A DNA stretch of 64,000 nucleotides, taken from positions 1-64,000 of the forward strand of contig NZ_BNBT01000008.1 of assembly GCF_014656095.1 (NCBI RefSeq), read 5' to 3'. The position numbers and the translations under genes were made by a program. Positions 15,369 through 24,001 of this stretch are shown piece by piece. The DNA comes from Streptomyces longispororuber (GTDB lineage: Bacteria > Actinomycetota > Actinomycetes > Streptomycetales > Streptomycetaceae). Within the stretch, counting starts at the first letter, position 1. Each line of letters opens with the position of its first letter. Under the pieces are notes generated by a model, which saw only the letters and a list, made by a program, of their open reading frames with translations, was not told where the DNA came from and made no database searches.

Positions 15369-17621
15369 ATGCGGACCACCGCCCCCCGCCCGGGGCCGGA
15401 CCTCGCCGGACTCGGTCGGCTGCTGCTCGTCGTCGTGGCCCTGTTCGCCGCCGTCCTCGGGGCCGTCCTCGCCACCGCGGCGCCCGCCGGCGCGCACGCC
15501 GCGCTCACCGGCAGCGACCCCCGGCGGGGCGCGGTGGTCGCGAAGGCACCCGAGCAGGTGTCCCTGACCTTCTCCGAGAAGGTCGCCATGGCCGACGGTT
15601 CGGTACGGGTCCTCGACCCCGCGGGCAAGCGCGCGGACACCGGCAGGACCAGTGACCTCGGCGGAAACACGTACGGGGTGAAGCTGAAGCCGGGTCTGCC
15701 CGACGGCACGTTCACCGTGGCCTACCAGGTCGTCTCCGCCGACAGCCACCCCATCGCCGGGGCCTTCACCTTCTCCATCGGCGCCCCGTCCGACACGAAG
15801 GTCGTCCTGCCCGACCAGGAGGTCGGCGGCGGCCTCGTCGGGACGCTCTACGACACCGCGCGCTACCTCGCGTACGCCGGGTTCATCGTCGTCGTCGGCG
15901 GTGCGGCGTTCGTCCTCGGCTGCTGGCCGCGCGGCGCGGGGGTGCGGCCGTTGCAGCGCCTGGTCGTGGCCGGCTGGCTCGTCCTGACCGGCGCCACCCT
16001 CGCGACGCTGCTGCTGCGCGCCCCCTACACCGGCTCGGGGAAGCTCGCCGACGCCTTCGACCTGGCCGCGCTCGGCGACGTCCTGCAGACCAAGACGGGT
16101 GCCGCGCTCGTCTCCCGGCTGCTGCTGCTGGCCGCCGCCGCGCTGTTCATCGCCGTCCTGTTCGGCGCGTACGACAAGCGCGAGGACCCCAAGGAGAAGC
16201 GGGACCTCGCCTTCGGCCTGGCCGTCGGCGGCGGGGTCGTGGCCCTGGGCATCGCGGCGACGTGGGCGCTGGCGGAGCACGCCTCGACCGGTATCCAGGC
16301 GGGGCTCGCCATGCCCGTCGACGTGCTGCACCTGCTGGCCGTCGCCGTGTGGCTGGGCGGGGTGGGCGCGCTGCTGCTGTGCCTGTACCGCGCGCCGCTC
16401 GTCGACGCGGGGGCCGTGCGCCGCTTCTCGCGTGTCGCCTTCGCCAGTGTCGTGGTCCTGACCGTGACGGGCCTGTACCAGTCCTGGCGGCAGGTCGGCT
16501 CGTGGACCGCGCTCGTGGAGACGGACTACGGGCAGCTCCTCCTGGTGAAGGTCGCGCTGGTCGTGGTCCTGGTGGGCATCGCGTCGGTGTCCCGGCGCTG
16601 GACGGGGCGCATCGCCGCCGAGGCGGGCGGTCTGGCGCCGGAGGCGGCGGCCGCGGCGGTCGTCGAGCAGCGGGGCCGGGCCGCCGCCTCCACCGCCACG
16701 GTGGCCACCAAGGCGACCGCCACGACCACCGGCAAGGCGACCAGCAAGAAGAAGAAGCCCGTCGCCGTCGCGCACAGCTCCAGGGCCCGGACCGGCGCGA
16801 CGACTGACGAGGCCAACGACAAGGCCAACGACAGGGCCACCGACAAGTCCACCGGCACGGCGACCGGCGCGACCAAGGGCGCGACCACGGGCGGGACGGC
16901 CCACGCGGACACCGGCAAGGACGACCCCGGGAAGTTCGGTCCCGGCAAGGCCGACCCCCGGAAGTCCGCTCCAGGCAAGGCCGACCCCCGGAAGTCCGGT
17001 CCAGGCAAGGCCGACCCCGAAAAGCCCAGCTCCGGGAAGCCGGACGGCGACGACAAGCGCGCCGCTCAGCTCGCCCGCCAGCGGGCCGCCATGGACGCCG
17101 CCCGGGAGAAGCGGGTCCGCGACGCCGACCCGCACCGCTCGGGCCTGCGCCGCTCGGTGCTCGCCGAGGCCGGGGTGGCCGTGGTGCTGCTCGCCGTCAC
17201 CACGGCGCTGACCACGACCGAGCCCGGGCGCACCGTGGAGGAGACCGAGAACACGGTCTCGTCCGCGCAGCGGGCCGCGGGGCCCGTCAAGCTGGAGTTC
17301 CCCTTCGACACCGGCGGCCGGGACGGCAAGGGCACCGTGCGGCTCGAACTCACTCCGGGCCGCACCGGCAGCAATGACCTGCACGTCTACGCGACCCGGC
17401 CCAACGGCAGCGCCTTCGACCTGCCCGAGGTGAAGGTGGCCCTCACTCTGAAGGCCAAGGACGTCGGCCCGCTGCCGGTGGCTCCCGACCGCATCGCTAC
17501 CGGACACTGGAGCGCCACCGGGGTGCAGGTTCCCATGGCAGGCAAGTGGAAGGTCGCGGTGACCGTCCGCACCTCCGACATCGACCAAGTCACTCTCGAC
17601 AAGAACGTGCAGATCGGCTGA
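15369..17621 (+). CDS. CopC-CopD fusion with FixH/YtkA-like C-terminal domain
   Basis: 750 residues. A signal segment (~18-42) precedes a CopC domain whose mature N-terminus begins with His (GAHAALTGSDP) and which carries DSHPIAGAFTFSIG, both copper-ligand regions. A CopD multi-helix membrane domain follows (~155-410), then a ~175-residue hydrophilic Lys/Thr/Pro linker (~415-590) containing 10-residue GKADPRKS(A/G)P repeats. One more helix (VAVVLLAVTTAL) leads to an extracellular beta domain (~640-750) resembling YtkA/FixH. It should import or deliver copper across the membrane. The linker length and repeats look expanded for the family. 16 nt after the PCu(A)C stop. Confidence 0.88.
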   Translation: MRTTAPRPGPDLAGLGRLLLVVVALFAAVLGAVLATAAPAGAHAALTGSDPRRGAVVAKAPEQVSLTFSEKVAMADGSVRVLDPAGKRADTGRTSDLGGNTYGVKLKPGLPDGTFTVAYQVVSADSHPIAGAFTFSIGAPSDTKVVLPDQEVGGGLVGTLYDTARYLAYAGFIVVVGGAAFVLGCWPRGAGVRPLQRLVVAGWLVLTGATLATLLLRAPYTGSGKLADAFDLAALGDVLQTKTGAALVSRLLLLAAAALFIAVLFGAYDKREDPKEKRDLAFGLAVGGGVVALGIAATWALAEHASTGIQAGLAMPVDVLHLLAVAVWLGGVGALLLCLYRAPLVDAGAVRRFSRVAFASVVVLTVTGLYQSWRQVGSWTALVETDYGQLLLVKVALVVVLVGIASVSRRWTGRIAAEAGGLAPEAAAAAVVEQRGRAAASTATVATKATATTTGKATSKKKKPVAVAHSSRARTGATTDEANDKANDRATDKSTGTATGATKGATTGGTAHADTGKDDPGKFGPGKADPRKSAPGKADPRKSGPGKADPEKPSSGKPDGDDKRAAQLARQRAAMDAAREKRVRDADPHRSGLRRSVLAEAGVAVVLLAVTTALTTTEPGRTVEETENTVSSAQRAAGPVKLEFPFDTGGRDGKGTVRLELTPGRTGSNDLHVYATRPNGSAFDLPEVKVALTLKAKDVGPLPVAPDRIATGHWSATGVQVPMAGKWKVAVTVRTSDIDQVTLDKNVQIG
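16944..17033 (+). repeat. three 30-bp in-frame tandem repeats in the CopCD linker
   Basis: Units start at 16944, 16974 and 17004 (GGCAAGGCCGACCCCCGGAA core). The first two differ by one base; the third and a partial copy before 16944 are diverged. Confidence 0.85.
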
Positions 17622-17627
17622 ACCACC

Positions 17628-18887
17628 ATGGCGGACCACACCATTTCGCGACGGCGCCTGCTCGGTACGGCGGGCGCCACCGGCCTCGCCCTGGGGGCGG
17701 CGGGCGGCGCGGCCGGGTACGCGGCGGCGTCCTCGGGCTCTTCCGGCGGCTCGGACGGGTCGCGGGCGCCGTTGACGTCGCTCGGCTCGGACGAGGTGAT
17801 GTTTCACGGGAAACATCAGCCGGGGATCACCACGCCCGTGCAGTCCTGCGGCCATCTCGTCGCCTTCGACCTGGCCCCGGGCACCGGGCGCAAGGAGGCG
17901 GCGGCCCTGCTGCGCCGCTGGTCGGAGGTGGCACGGCGGCTGATGGCGGGCGAGCCGGTGGGCGGCGAGGACCGGGACACGGACGTCGCGCGGGACGCGG
18001 GTCCGTCCTCGCTGACGGTCACCTTCGGCTTCGGCCACGGCTTCTTCGGCCGTACCGGTCTGGAGAAGCAGCGGCCGGCCGCGTTGGATCCGCTGCCGGA
18101 GTTCTCCTCGGACCGTCTCGACAAGGCCCGCAGCAACGGTGACCTGTGGGTGCAGATCGGCGCGAACGACGCCCTGGTGGCCTTCCACGCGCTGCGGGCG
18201 GTGCAGCGGGAGACGGGCGCGGCGGCGCGGCTGCGCTGGCAGATGAACGGTTTCAACCGTGCGCCGGGGGCCACGGCCCGCCCGATGACGACGCGCAACC
18301 TGATGGGCCAGGTCGACGGCACGAACAACCCGAAGCCGTCCGACGACGACTTCAACCGGCGGATCTTCGTGCCGGACAAGCCGGCGGACGCCGACCCGGC
18401 CTGGATGGCGGGCGGCTCGTACGCCGTCGTACGCCGTATCCGGATGCTCCTGGACGACTGGGAGAAGCTCTCCACCAAGGCACAGGAGGACGTCATCGGC
18501 CGCCGCAAGGCCGACGGCGCGCCGCTGACGGGCGGTACGGAGACCACGGAGATGGACCTGGAGAAGACGACCGAGGGCGGTGACCTGGTCGTCCCCCTCA
18601 ACGCGCACGCCCGTATCAGCCGCCCCGACCAGAACGGGGGCGCGGCGATGCTGCGGCGGCCGTTCTCGTACCACGACGGCTTCACCGCCAAGGGCGAGCC
18701 GGACGCGGGGCTGCTGTTCATCTGCTGGCAGGCCGACCCGCTGCGGGGGTTCGTCCCGGTGCAGCGGAAGCTCGACCGGGGTGACGCGTTGTCGGCGTTC
18801 GTACGGCACGAGGCGAGCGGTGTCTTCGCGGTGCCGGGCGGGGCGGGTCCCGGGGAGTACGTGGGGCAGGCGTTGCTGGAGGGGTGA
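17628..18887 (+). CDS. dtpA: Tat-secreted DyP-type heme peroxidase
   Basis: 419 residues. A twin-arginine signal (SRRRLLGTAG, Ala/Gly-rich h-region to ~residue 36) exports the folded heme enzyme. The DyP signature GxxDG is GQVDGTNNP with distal D230; the proximal heme ligand is H327 (NAHARISRP). DyP enzymes oxidise dyes and phenols with peroxide; the S. lividans homologue DtpA works with copper chaperones and GlxA in glycan deposition at hyphal tips. It closes the copper operon, 6 nt after CopCD. A parS-like sequence lies inside the gene at 17801. Confidence 0.93.
   Translation: MADHTISRRRLLGTAGATGLALGAAGGAAGYAAASSGSSGGSDGSRAPLTSLGSDEVMFHGKHQPGITTPVQSCGHLVAFDLAPGTGRKEAAALLRRWSEVARRLMAGEPVGGEDRDTDVARDAGPSSLTVTFGFGHGFFGRTGLEKQRPAALDPLPEFSSDRLDKARSNGDLWVQIGANDALVAFHALRAVQRETGAAARLRWQMNGFNRAPGATARPMTTRNLMGQVDGTNNPKPSDDDFNRRIFVPDKPADADPAWMAGGSYAVVRRIRMLLDDWEKLSTKAQEDVIGRRKADGAPLTGGTETTEMDLEKTTEGGDLVVPLNAHARISRPDQNGGAAMLRRPFSYHDGFTAKGEPDAGLLFICWQADPLRGFVPVQRKLDRGDALSAFVRHEASGVFAVPGGAGPGEYVGQALLEG
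17801..17814. other. parS-like site (one mismatch)
   Basis: GTTTCACGGGAAAC, one base from the ParB palindrome GTTTCACGTGAAAC, flanked by AT/AT to give ATGTTTCACGGGAAACAT. It lies within dtpA, encoding MFHGKH. Confidence 0.6.
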
Positions 18888-18943
18888 GCGCGGGGATGTC
18901 GGCGCCGTTCGTGAGCCCGTGTCCGGCGGGCCGTCGCGCCGCA

Positions 18944-18949
18944 TAGGCT
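18944..18949 (+). promoter_or_regulatory. -10 element of a leaderless pheA
   Basis: TAGGCT ends 6 nt before the ATG at 18956 with no Shine-Dalgarno between, so the transcript should begin at the start codon. No clear -35 was seen. Confidence 0.4.
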
Positions 18950-18955
18950 GACCGC

Positions 18956-19891
18956 ATGTCGGCGACGCGCTACACCTACCTCGGCCCTGAAGGCACCTTC
19001 ACCGAAGCCGCCCTGCGCACCCTGCCGGAGGCGGCGACCCGCGAGCTGGTGCCGATGGTGTCGGTTCCGGCGACGCTGGACGCCGTGCGCGCGGGGGAGG
19101 CCGCCGCGGCGCTGGTGCCGATCGAGAACTCGGTGGAGGGCGGTGTCACGACCACCGTCGACGAGCTCGCCAAGGGTGAGCCGTTGATGATCTACCGCGA
19201 GGTCGTGCTGCCCATCGCGTTCGCGCTCCTGGTGCGTCCGGGCACCGAGCTGAAGGACGTCAAGACGGTGACGGGCCACCCGGTGGCCCAGCCGCAGGTG
19301 CGCAACTGGCTGGCCGCGCATCTGCCGGACGCGGTGTGGGAGTCGGCGGCGTCGAACGCGGACGGCGCGCGGCTGGTCCAGGAGGGCCGGTTCGACGCGG
19401 CGTTCGCGGGGGAGTTCGCCGCGGTGACGTACGGCCTGGAGCCGCTGGTGACCGAGATCCACGACGCGGCGAACGCGGAGACGCGGTTCGTGCTCGTGGG
19501 CCGTCCGGCCCGGCCCGCGGCGCCGACCGGCGCGGACAAGACGTCCCTGGTGATCTGGCTCGGCGACGACCACCCGGGTGCGCTCCTGGAGCTGCTCCAG
19601 GAGTTCGCGGTGCGCGGCGTCAACCTGATGCGGATCGAGTCCCGTCCGACGGGACGCGGCATCGGCGACTACTGCTTCTCCGTGGACGCCGAGGGGCACA
19701 TCACGGACCGCCGGGTGGGCGAGGCGCTGATGGGCCTGAAGCGGATCTGTCCGAAGGTGCGTTTCCTCGGGTCGTATCCGCGCGCGGGGGTGGCGCCGCA
19801 GGAGGTGCGGGCGCTGCGGCCGGGGACGTCGGACGAGGAGTTCATGGCGGCTTCGGACTGGCTGGCGCGGTGCCAGGACGGCCGGTTCTGA
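18956..19891 (+). CDS. pheA: prephenate dehydratase
   Basis: 311 residues. It converts prephenate to phenylpyruvate in phenylalanine synthesis. The N-terminal PDT domain starts with TYLGPEGTFTEAAL and has the catalytic-site segment GGVTTTVDEL; the C-terminal ACT domain (~200-285) contains PGALLELLQEFAVRGVNLMRIESRP, the phenylalanine-binding region used for feedback inhibition. Monofunctional, as in other actinobacteria. Followed by a strong terminator. Confidence 0.96.
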   Translation: MSATRYTYLGPEGTFTEAALRTLPEAATRELVPMVSVPATLDAVRAGEAAAALVPIENSVEGGVTTTVDELAKGEPLMIYREVVLPIAFALLVRPGTELKDVKTVTGHPVAQPQVRNWLAAHLPDAVWESAASNADGARLVQEGRFDAAFAGEFAAVTYGLEPLVTEIHDAANAETRFVLVGRPARPAAPTGADKTSLVIWLGDDHPGALLELLQEFAVRGVNLMRIESRPTGRGIGDYCFSVDAEGHITDRRVGEALMGLKRICPKVRFLGSYPRAGVAPQEVRALRPGTSDEEFMAASDWLARCQDGRF

Positions 19892-19904
19892 ACGTTTAGC
19901 GGGT

Positions 19905-19930
19905 GAGCACCGGGGTTGTCCCGGTGCTTT
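19905..19930 (+). terminator. rho-independent-like terminator of pheA
   Basis: 10-bp perfect stem (AGCACCGGGG) with a TTGT loop followed by TTT, 14 nt past the pheA stop. Confidence 0.8.
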
Positions 19931-20051
19931 CGCATGCCCGCGTGCGGGCGGGTGCGCTCTCGCGGGGGACTCGTAGGGGCTGGTGTGGGCCGGCGTGGGC
20001 CGGTGTGGGCTCGTGTGGGCCGCTGTCCGCAGTCCTACCTGCAGATTTAAC

Positions 20052-20363
20052 TTGTCCACAGGAGTTATCCACAGGTCCCCTTCTCGACCTGGGGACAAGT
20101 CGACAAGGGAACTCGACATTGCCGACATATAGGCCCTCAGTGCGCAAGACCGCCCAGAGCCACTCTCGCCACTCCTTCGTCCACCGCTTTCCACACGGCG
20201 ACTCTTTGGAGTTAACCATTTCCACTCGAAAGTGGGCGCTGAGCAGGTTTGGGCCGGGATTCCCTCGTTGTGCGGGAGCATGGAGAGGGGCTTCTCGCGG
20301 CATCCACAGATCTTTCGCACAGCCTGTGGATAACTTCCTGGACGCACCCATTCCTGTGGACAA
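20052..20363. other. DnaA-box cluster in the pheA-serS intergenic region
   Basis: Four perfect boxes: TTGTCCACA at 20052-20060 and TTATCCACA at 20065-20073 on the + strand; TTATCCACA at 20325-20333 and TTGTCCACA at 20355-20363 on the - strand. A one-mismatch copy (TGGGGACAA) lies at 20090-20098. The pairs point toward each other across ~250 bp that is less GC-rich than its surroundings. TTGTCCACA is the form preferred by Streptomyces DnaA. The 737-bp gap (19892-20628) is long for this genome and I see no gene in it. Likely a DnaA-binding (titration or regulatory) locus. Confidence 0.7.
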
Positions 20364-20463
20364 CCCCGTCCCCAAGTCCCGTTCCCCACAAGGAAATCGA
20401 GTCAAGGCGGTGCGGGGCATCTGCCCCGATTCAGGGAACGGCGCCCCTTTTATTGACCTCGCG

Positions 20464-20510
20464 GGAACCGCCCTTCGCGGCCGCGTGGACAGCCGCGAAG
20501 GGCGCGTTCC
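20464..20510. other. long hairpin upstream of serS
   Basis: GCCCTTCGCGGC pairs perfectly with GCCGCGAAGGGC (10-nt loop) and, after a small bulge, GGAAC pairs with GTTCC, giving a 17-bp bulged stem. It ends 118 nt before serS. It does not look like a T-box. It may be a terminator or an element beside the DnaA-box cluster. Confidence 0.5.
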
Positions 20511-20594
20511 GTCGCCACCGGGGGCGAAACGAGGGGCGAGAAATTCACATTCCGGCATATCGGGCATAACGGCGTCAGGTGTGAATATCGAGTC

Positions 20595-20622
20595 GTGACC
20601 CGGAAGCGCCCGACGGTAGCCT
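20595..20622 (+). promoter_or_regulatory. serS: promoter of a probably leaderless serS
   Basis: GTGACC (20595-20600), 16-nt spacer, TAGCCT (20617-20622), then 6 nt to the GTG start. GGAGG lies 1 nt from the GTG, too close to act as a Shine-Dalgarno. Confidence 0.5.
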
Positions 20623-20628
20623 GGAGGG

Positions 20629-21918
20629 GTGATTGACCTTCGCCTGCTCCGTGAGGACCCCGACCGTGTTCGCGCTTCGCAGCGCGCCCGTGGAGAGGAC
20701 GTCGGCCTCGTCGACTCCCTGCTCTCCGCCGACGAGCGGCGCAGGTCGTCAGGTGTCCGCTTCGACGAGCTCCGTTCCGAGCAGAAGGCGCTCGGCAAGC
20801 TCATCCCCAAGGCCTCCGGCGACGAGAAGGCCGAACTCCTGAAGAAGGCGGGCGAGCTGGCCGCCGCGGTCAAGGCCGCGAACGCCGAGCAGGACGAGGC
20901 CGACGAGGAGACCAAGCGCCTCCTGCTGCGCCTCGGCAACCTCGTGCACCCCGACGTCCCGGTCGGCGGCGAGGAGGACTTCGTCGTCCTGGAGACGCAC
21001 GGCACGATCCGTGACTTCGCCGCCGAGGGCTTCGAGCCGAAGGACCACCTGGAGCTCGGCCAGGCGCTCGGCGCGATCGACGTGGAGCGCGCCGCCAAGG
21101 TCTCCGGCTCGCGCTTCTACTACCTGACGGGCGTCGGCGCGCTTCTGGAGCTCGCCCTGGTCAACGCGGCGATCGCGCAGGCCACGGAGGCCGGGTTCAC
21201 CCCCATGCTGACCCCCGCCCTGGTGCGCCCGCACGCCATGGAGGGCACCGGCTTCCTCGGCCAGGCCGCCGAGAACGTGTACCACCTGGAGAAGGACGAC
21301 TTCTACCTGGTCGGCACGTCCGAGGTCCCGCTCGCGGCGTACCACATGGACGAGATCATCGACGCCGACAAGCTGCCCCTGCGGTACGCGGGCTTCTCGC
21401 CCTGCTTCCGCCGCGAGGCCGGCACGTACGGCAAGGACACCCGCGGCATCTTCCGGGTGCACCAGTTCGACAAGGTCGAGATGTTCTCCTACGTCGCGCC
21501 CGAGGACGCACAGGACGAGCACAAGCGGCTCCTGGACTGGGAGAAGCAGTGGCTGACCGCCCTGGAGCTGCCGTTCCAGGTCATCGACGTCGCCTCCGGC
21601 GACCTGGGCGCGTCCGCCTCGCGCAAGTACGACTGCGAGGCCTGGATCCCCACCCAGGGCAAGTACCGCGAGCTGACCTCCGCCTCCAACTGCGACGGCT
21701 TCCAGGCCCGCCGCCTGTCCGTGCGCATGCGTGAGGACCGCGACGGCAAGAAGCACGTGCAGCCGCTGGCCACGCTGAACGGCACGCTGTGCGCGGTGCC
21801 GCGCACGATCGTGGCGCTCCTCGAGAACCACCAGCTCGCGGACGGCTCCGTGCGCGTGCCCGAGGTGCTGCGCCCGTACCTGGGCGGCCGGGAGATCCTG
21901 GAGCCCACCGCCAAGTGA
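20629..21918 (+). CDS. serS: seryl-tRNA synthetase
   Basis: 429 residues. It charges tRNA-Ser in the cytoplasm. The N-terminal antiparallel coiled-coil arm that grips the tRNA long variable arm covers ~25-110 (Lys/Glu/Ala-rich). The class II core has motif 2 as [21 protein letters not shown] and motif 3 near the C-terminus ([19 protein letters not shown]). The start [10 protein letters not shown]... is the conserved SerRS N-terminus, so GTG 20629 is firm. The stop overlaps the HAD gene GTG by 4 nt. A tRNA-Ser gene lies 1 kb downstream. Confidence 0.98.
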   Translation: MIDLRLLREDPDRVRASQRARGEDVGLVDSLLSADERRRSSGVRFDELRSEQKALGKLIPKASGDEKAELLKKAGELAAAVKAANAEQDEADEETKRLLLRLGNLVHPDVPVGGEEDFVVLETHGTIRDFAAEGFEPKDHLELGQALGAIDVERAAKVSGSRFYYLTGVGALLELALVNAAIAQATEAGFTPMLTPALVRPHAMEGTGFLGQAAENVYHLEKDDFYLVGTSEVPLAAYHMDEIIDADKLPLRYAGFSPCFRREAGTYGKDTRGIFRVHQFDKVEMFSYVAPEDAQDEHKRLLDWEKQWLTALELPFQVIDVASGDLGASASRKYDCEAWIPTQGKYRELTSASNCDGFQARRLSVRMREDRDGKKHVQPLATLNGTLCAVPRTIVALLENHQLADGSVRVPEVLRPYLGGREILEPTAK

Positions 21919-22721
21919 GCGCCCCCTTCCCCTACCGGCTCGTCGCCACCGACCTCGACGGGACGCTGCTGCGCCCCGACGACACGGTCTCGACGCGTAC
22001 GCGTGACGCGCTCGCCGCGGCCACCGCGGCGGGCGCGGCCCACATCGTCGTCACCGGGCGCTCCGTGCCCTGGACGCGGCACATCCTGGAGGACCTCGGG
22101 TACGAGGGCATCGCGGTGTGCGGCCAGGGCGCGCAGGTGTACCACGCTGGCGAGCGGCGCCTGCTGACGTCGGTCACGCTCGACCGGCAGCTCGCGGGTC
22201 TGGCCCTGGCGAAGATCGAGGCCGAGGTCGGGCCGCTGGCGCTCGCCGCGAGCCGCGACGGCCTCGAGGGCGAGGTCCTGGTGGGACCCGGGTACGTGGT
22301 CCAGGAGGGCCCGCTGCCCGTCGTCCCGCTCGCCGACCCGGCCGACCTGTGGTCGGCGCCGCTGAACAAGGTGTACATCCAGCACCCCGGCCTCGACGAC
22401 GACGCGCTCGCGGCCGTCGCGCGGCAGGTGGCGGGTGACCTCGTCGGCGTCACGATGGCGGGCGCGGGCGTCGTGGAGATACTGCCGCTGGGTCTGACCA
22501 AGGCGACGGGCCTGTCCCTGGCGGCCCGCCGCCTGAAGGCGAAGGCCGCGGACACGATCGCCTTCGGTGACATGCCCAACGACATCCCCATGTTCGCCTG
22601 GGCCGCCCACGGCGTGGCCATGGCCAACGCCCACGAGGAGCTCAAGGCGGTGGCGGACGAGGTCACGGCGTCCAACGAGGCCGACGGCATCGCGGTCGTC
22701 CTGGAACGCCTGCTTCCCTGA
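21915..22721 (+). CDS. HAD-superfamily (Cof/IIB) phosphatase
   Basis: 268 residues. HAD motif I is [11 protein letters not shown], motif II VVTGRS, motif III Lys in [16 protein letters not shown] and motif [13 protein letters not shown]; the C2 cap of the IIB class lies between motifs II and III. Family members dephosphorylate sugar phosphates, nucleotides or FMN-like compounds. GTG overlaps the serS stop (GTGA), so the two are translated together, an arrangement that may give a housekeeping role. A similar protein is encoded at 32880. Confidence 0.9.
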   Translation: MSAPFPYRLVATDLDGTLLRPDDTVSTRTRDALAAATAAGAAHIVVTGRSVPWTRHILEDLGYEGIAVCGQGAQVYHAGERRLLTSVTLDRQLAGLALAKIEAEVGPLALAASRDGLEGEVLVGPGYVVQEGPLPVVPLADPADLWSAPLNKVYIQHPGLDDDALAAVARQVAGDLVGVTMAGAGVVEILPLGLTKATGLSLAARRLKAKAADTIAFGDMPNDIPMFAWAAHGVAMANAHEELKAVADEVTASNEADGIAVVLERLLP

Positions 22722-22738
22722 CCCGAGCCCCGGGAGCG

Positions 22739-22784
22739 ATGGGGGTCCCCCCTGCTCGAGCGAAGCCGAGAGCTCGGGGGAGGG
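22739..22784. repeat. imperfect inverted repeat CCCCC...GGGGG downstream of the HAD gene
   Basis: An ~40-nt imperfect hairpin with a CCCCC/GGGGG base and inner CTCGAGCGAAGCCGAG. The same type of sequence occurs, as I recall, dispersed in intergenic regions of many Streptomyces. It may serve as the terminator of serS-HAD. Confidence 0.55.
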
Positions 22785-22897
22785 TGGGCACAGCACCCGG
22801 TGCCGCCCAAGACGTTCCACCAGAGCCTCACCCCGCAGGGCACAGGGGCAGCCAGCGCAGCACCCTCAACCCCACTCAAGCCCAGTGCAACGTACCG

Positions 22898-22984
<87 letters not shown>

Positions 22985-22996
22985 GGGTGGGCGGCC

Positions 22997-23014
22997 CGCG
23001 CAGAGGTCTGCGCG
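22997..23014. promoter_or_regulatory. 8-bp inverted repeat just upstream of tRNA-Ser
   Basis: CGCGCAGA-GG-TCTGCGCG, 13 nt from the tRNA 5' end. It could be a promoter-proximal operator or an RNA hairpin at the leader. Another 8-bp hairpin (ACTCCCGA/TCGGGAGT, 23075-23110) follows; it could terminate the ABC operon that ends at 23268. No gene is seen in 22985-23267. Confidence 0.35.
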
Positions 23015-23267
23015 CTCGAAGCGGCCGCCCCGGGCGGTCTCCCCCGTGGCGCGGCTCTCACGGAGTGGGTGAGGACTCCCGAGCCTGCCGCGGACCGCCC
23101 TGTCGGGAGTGCGACGGACTACTGGTGCTCAACGCCGCCTCCTCTCCCGGTAGATGCGCGCCCGGCCATGGGCCTCGCGCGGTGACACATCCACTGTGCC
23201 GGGCGGGCCGGGACGCCCGCCACCGAATTTCCGGCGCGCGCCCCGGGCCCCCTGGCGTCCGCGGGAC

Positions 23268-23990
23268 CTACTCGTCGCCCGCGACCGTCAGCGTCCGCAG
23301 GCGCCGCCCGGCGTACCAGGTGGTGCCGGCCGTGACCACGAGCAGCAGGACGACGGCGGCGGGCAGGCCCACGTCGGAGGTGACGAGGTCCCCCGCGTCG
23401 GTGGCCTTGTGGGCGACGGCGAGCGACCACTGCTGGACGCTGAGCGTGCGCGCCCCGGAGACCAGGGAGCCGAAGAGGGCCTCCCAGACGAGCGCGTAAA
23501 CGAGCCCGAAGACCACCGCGTGGCGGGTGACGGTGCCGAGCAGCAGGAAGATCGCCGCGTACGCGATGGAGGAGACGAGGGCGGCGATGGTGTAGGCGAC
23601 GGCGATCTGCTGGCTGTTGCCGTTCAGGATCAGCCCGGCGACGAGCGTCGGGACCGCGGAGAACACCATGGTCACGGCGATGGCGACGGTCAGCTTGGTG
23701 ACGATGATCGTGGGCCGCTTGACCGGCTTGGACAGCAGGTACATCACGGAGCCGTCGTCGATCTCGGGGCCGATGGCGCCGGTGCCCGCGATGACGCCGA
23801 TGATCGGCACCATGGTGGCGAGCGCGAAGCCGCCGAGCAGGTCGGCGGCCACTTGGTCGTCGGCGCCGTTGAAGCCGCGGACCGCGGCGGCGATCACGAC
23901 GAGCAGCAGCGGCAGGGCGAGGAGGATCAGTGCCCGGCGGCGGCCGAGCAGGGCCCGGTAGGTGAGCCGGGCGACAGTGGGGTCGTACAC
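23268..23990 (-). CDS. ABC transporter permease (ABC-2 type), second pair
   Basis: 240 residues with about six hydrophobic segments typical of ABC-2 permeases that lack periplasmic binding proteins. The early ARLTYRALLGRRRALILLALPLLL segment places the first helix near residue 20. GTG 23990 is chosen (GGGAG upstream); it follows the preceding ATPase stop by 11 nt. It is the last of four co-directional genes, paired with the ATPase at 24002. Export direction is likely; substrate unknown. Confidence 0.85.
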   Translation of the reverse strand: MYDPTVARLTYRALLGRRRALILLALPLLLVVIAAAVRGFNGADDQVAADLLGGFALATMVPIIGVIAGTGAIGPEIDDGSVMYLLSKPVKRPTIIVTKLTVAIAVTMVFSAVPTLVAGLILNGNSQQIAVAYTIAALVSSIAYAAIFLLLGTVTRHAVVFGLVYALVWEALFGSLVSGARTLSVQQWSLAVAHKATDAGDLVTSDVGLPAAVVLLLVVTAGTTWYAGRRLRTLTVAGDE

Positions 23991-24001
23991 GGTGGCTCCC
24001 T

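Noticed and set aside
15042..18944. 1300-residue minus-strand open frame across CopCD and dtpA
   Set aside because: An antisense shadow of two well-supported genes; composition is Arg/Gly/Pro/Val-rich with no domain.
19903..20598. 231-codon plus-strand frame in the pheA-serS gap
   Set aside because: No domain, third-position GC lower than real genes, and it crosses the DnaA boxes and the hairpin.
20595..20628. T-box or other tRNA-sensing leader for serS
   Set aside because: The T-box conserved bulge was not found, and the -10 position implies a leaderless transcript.
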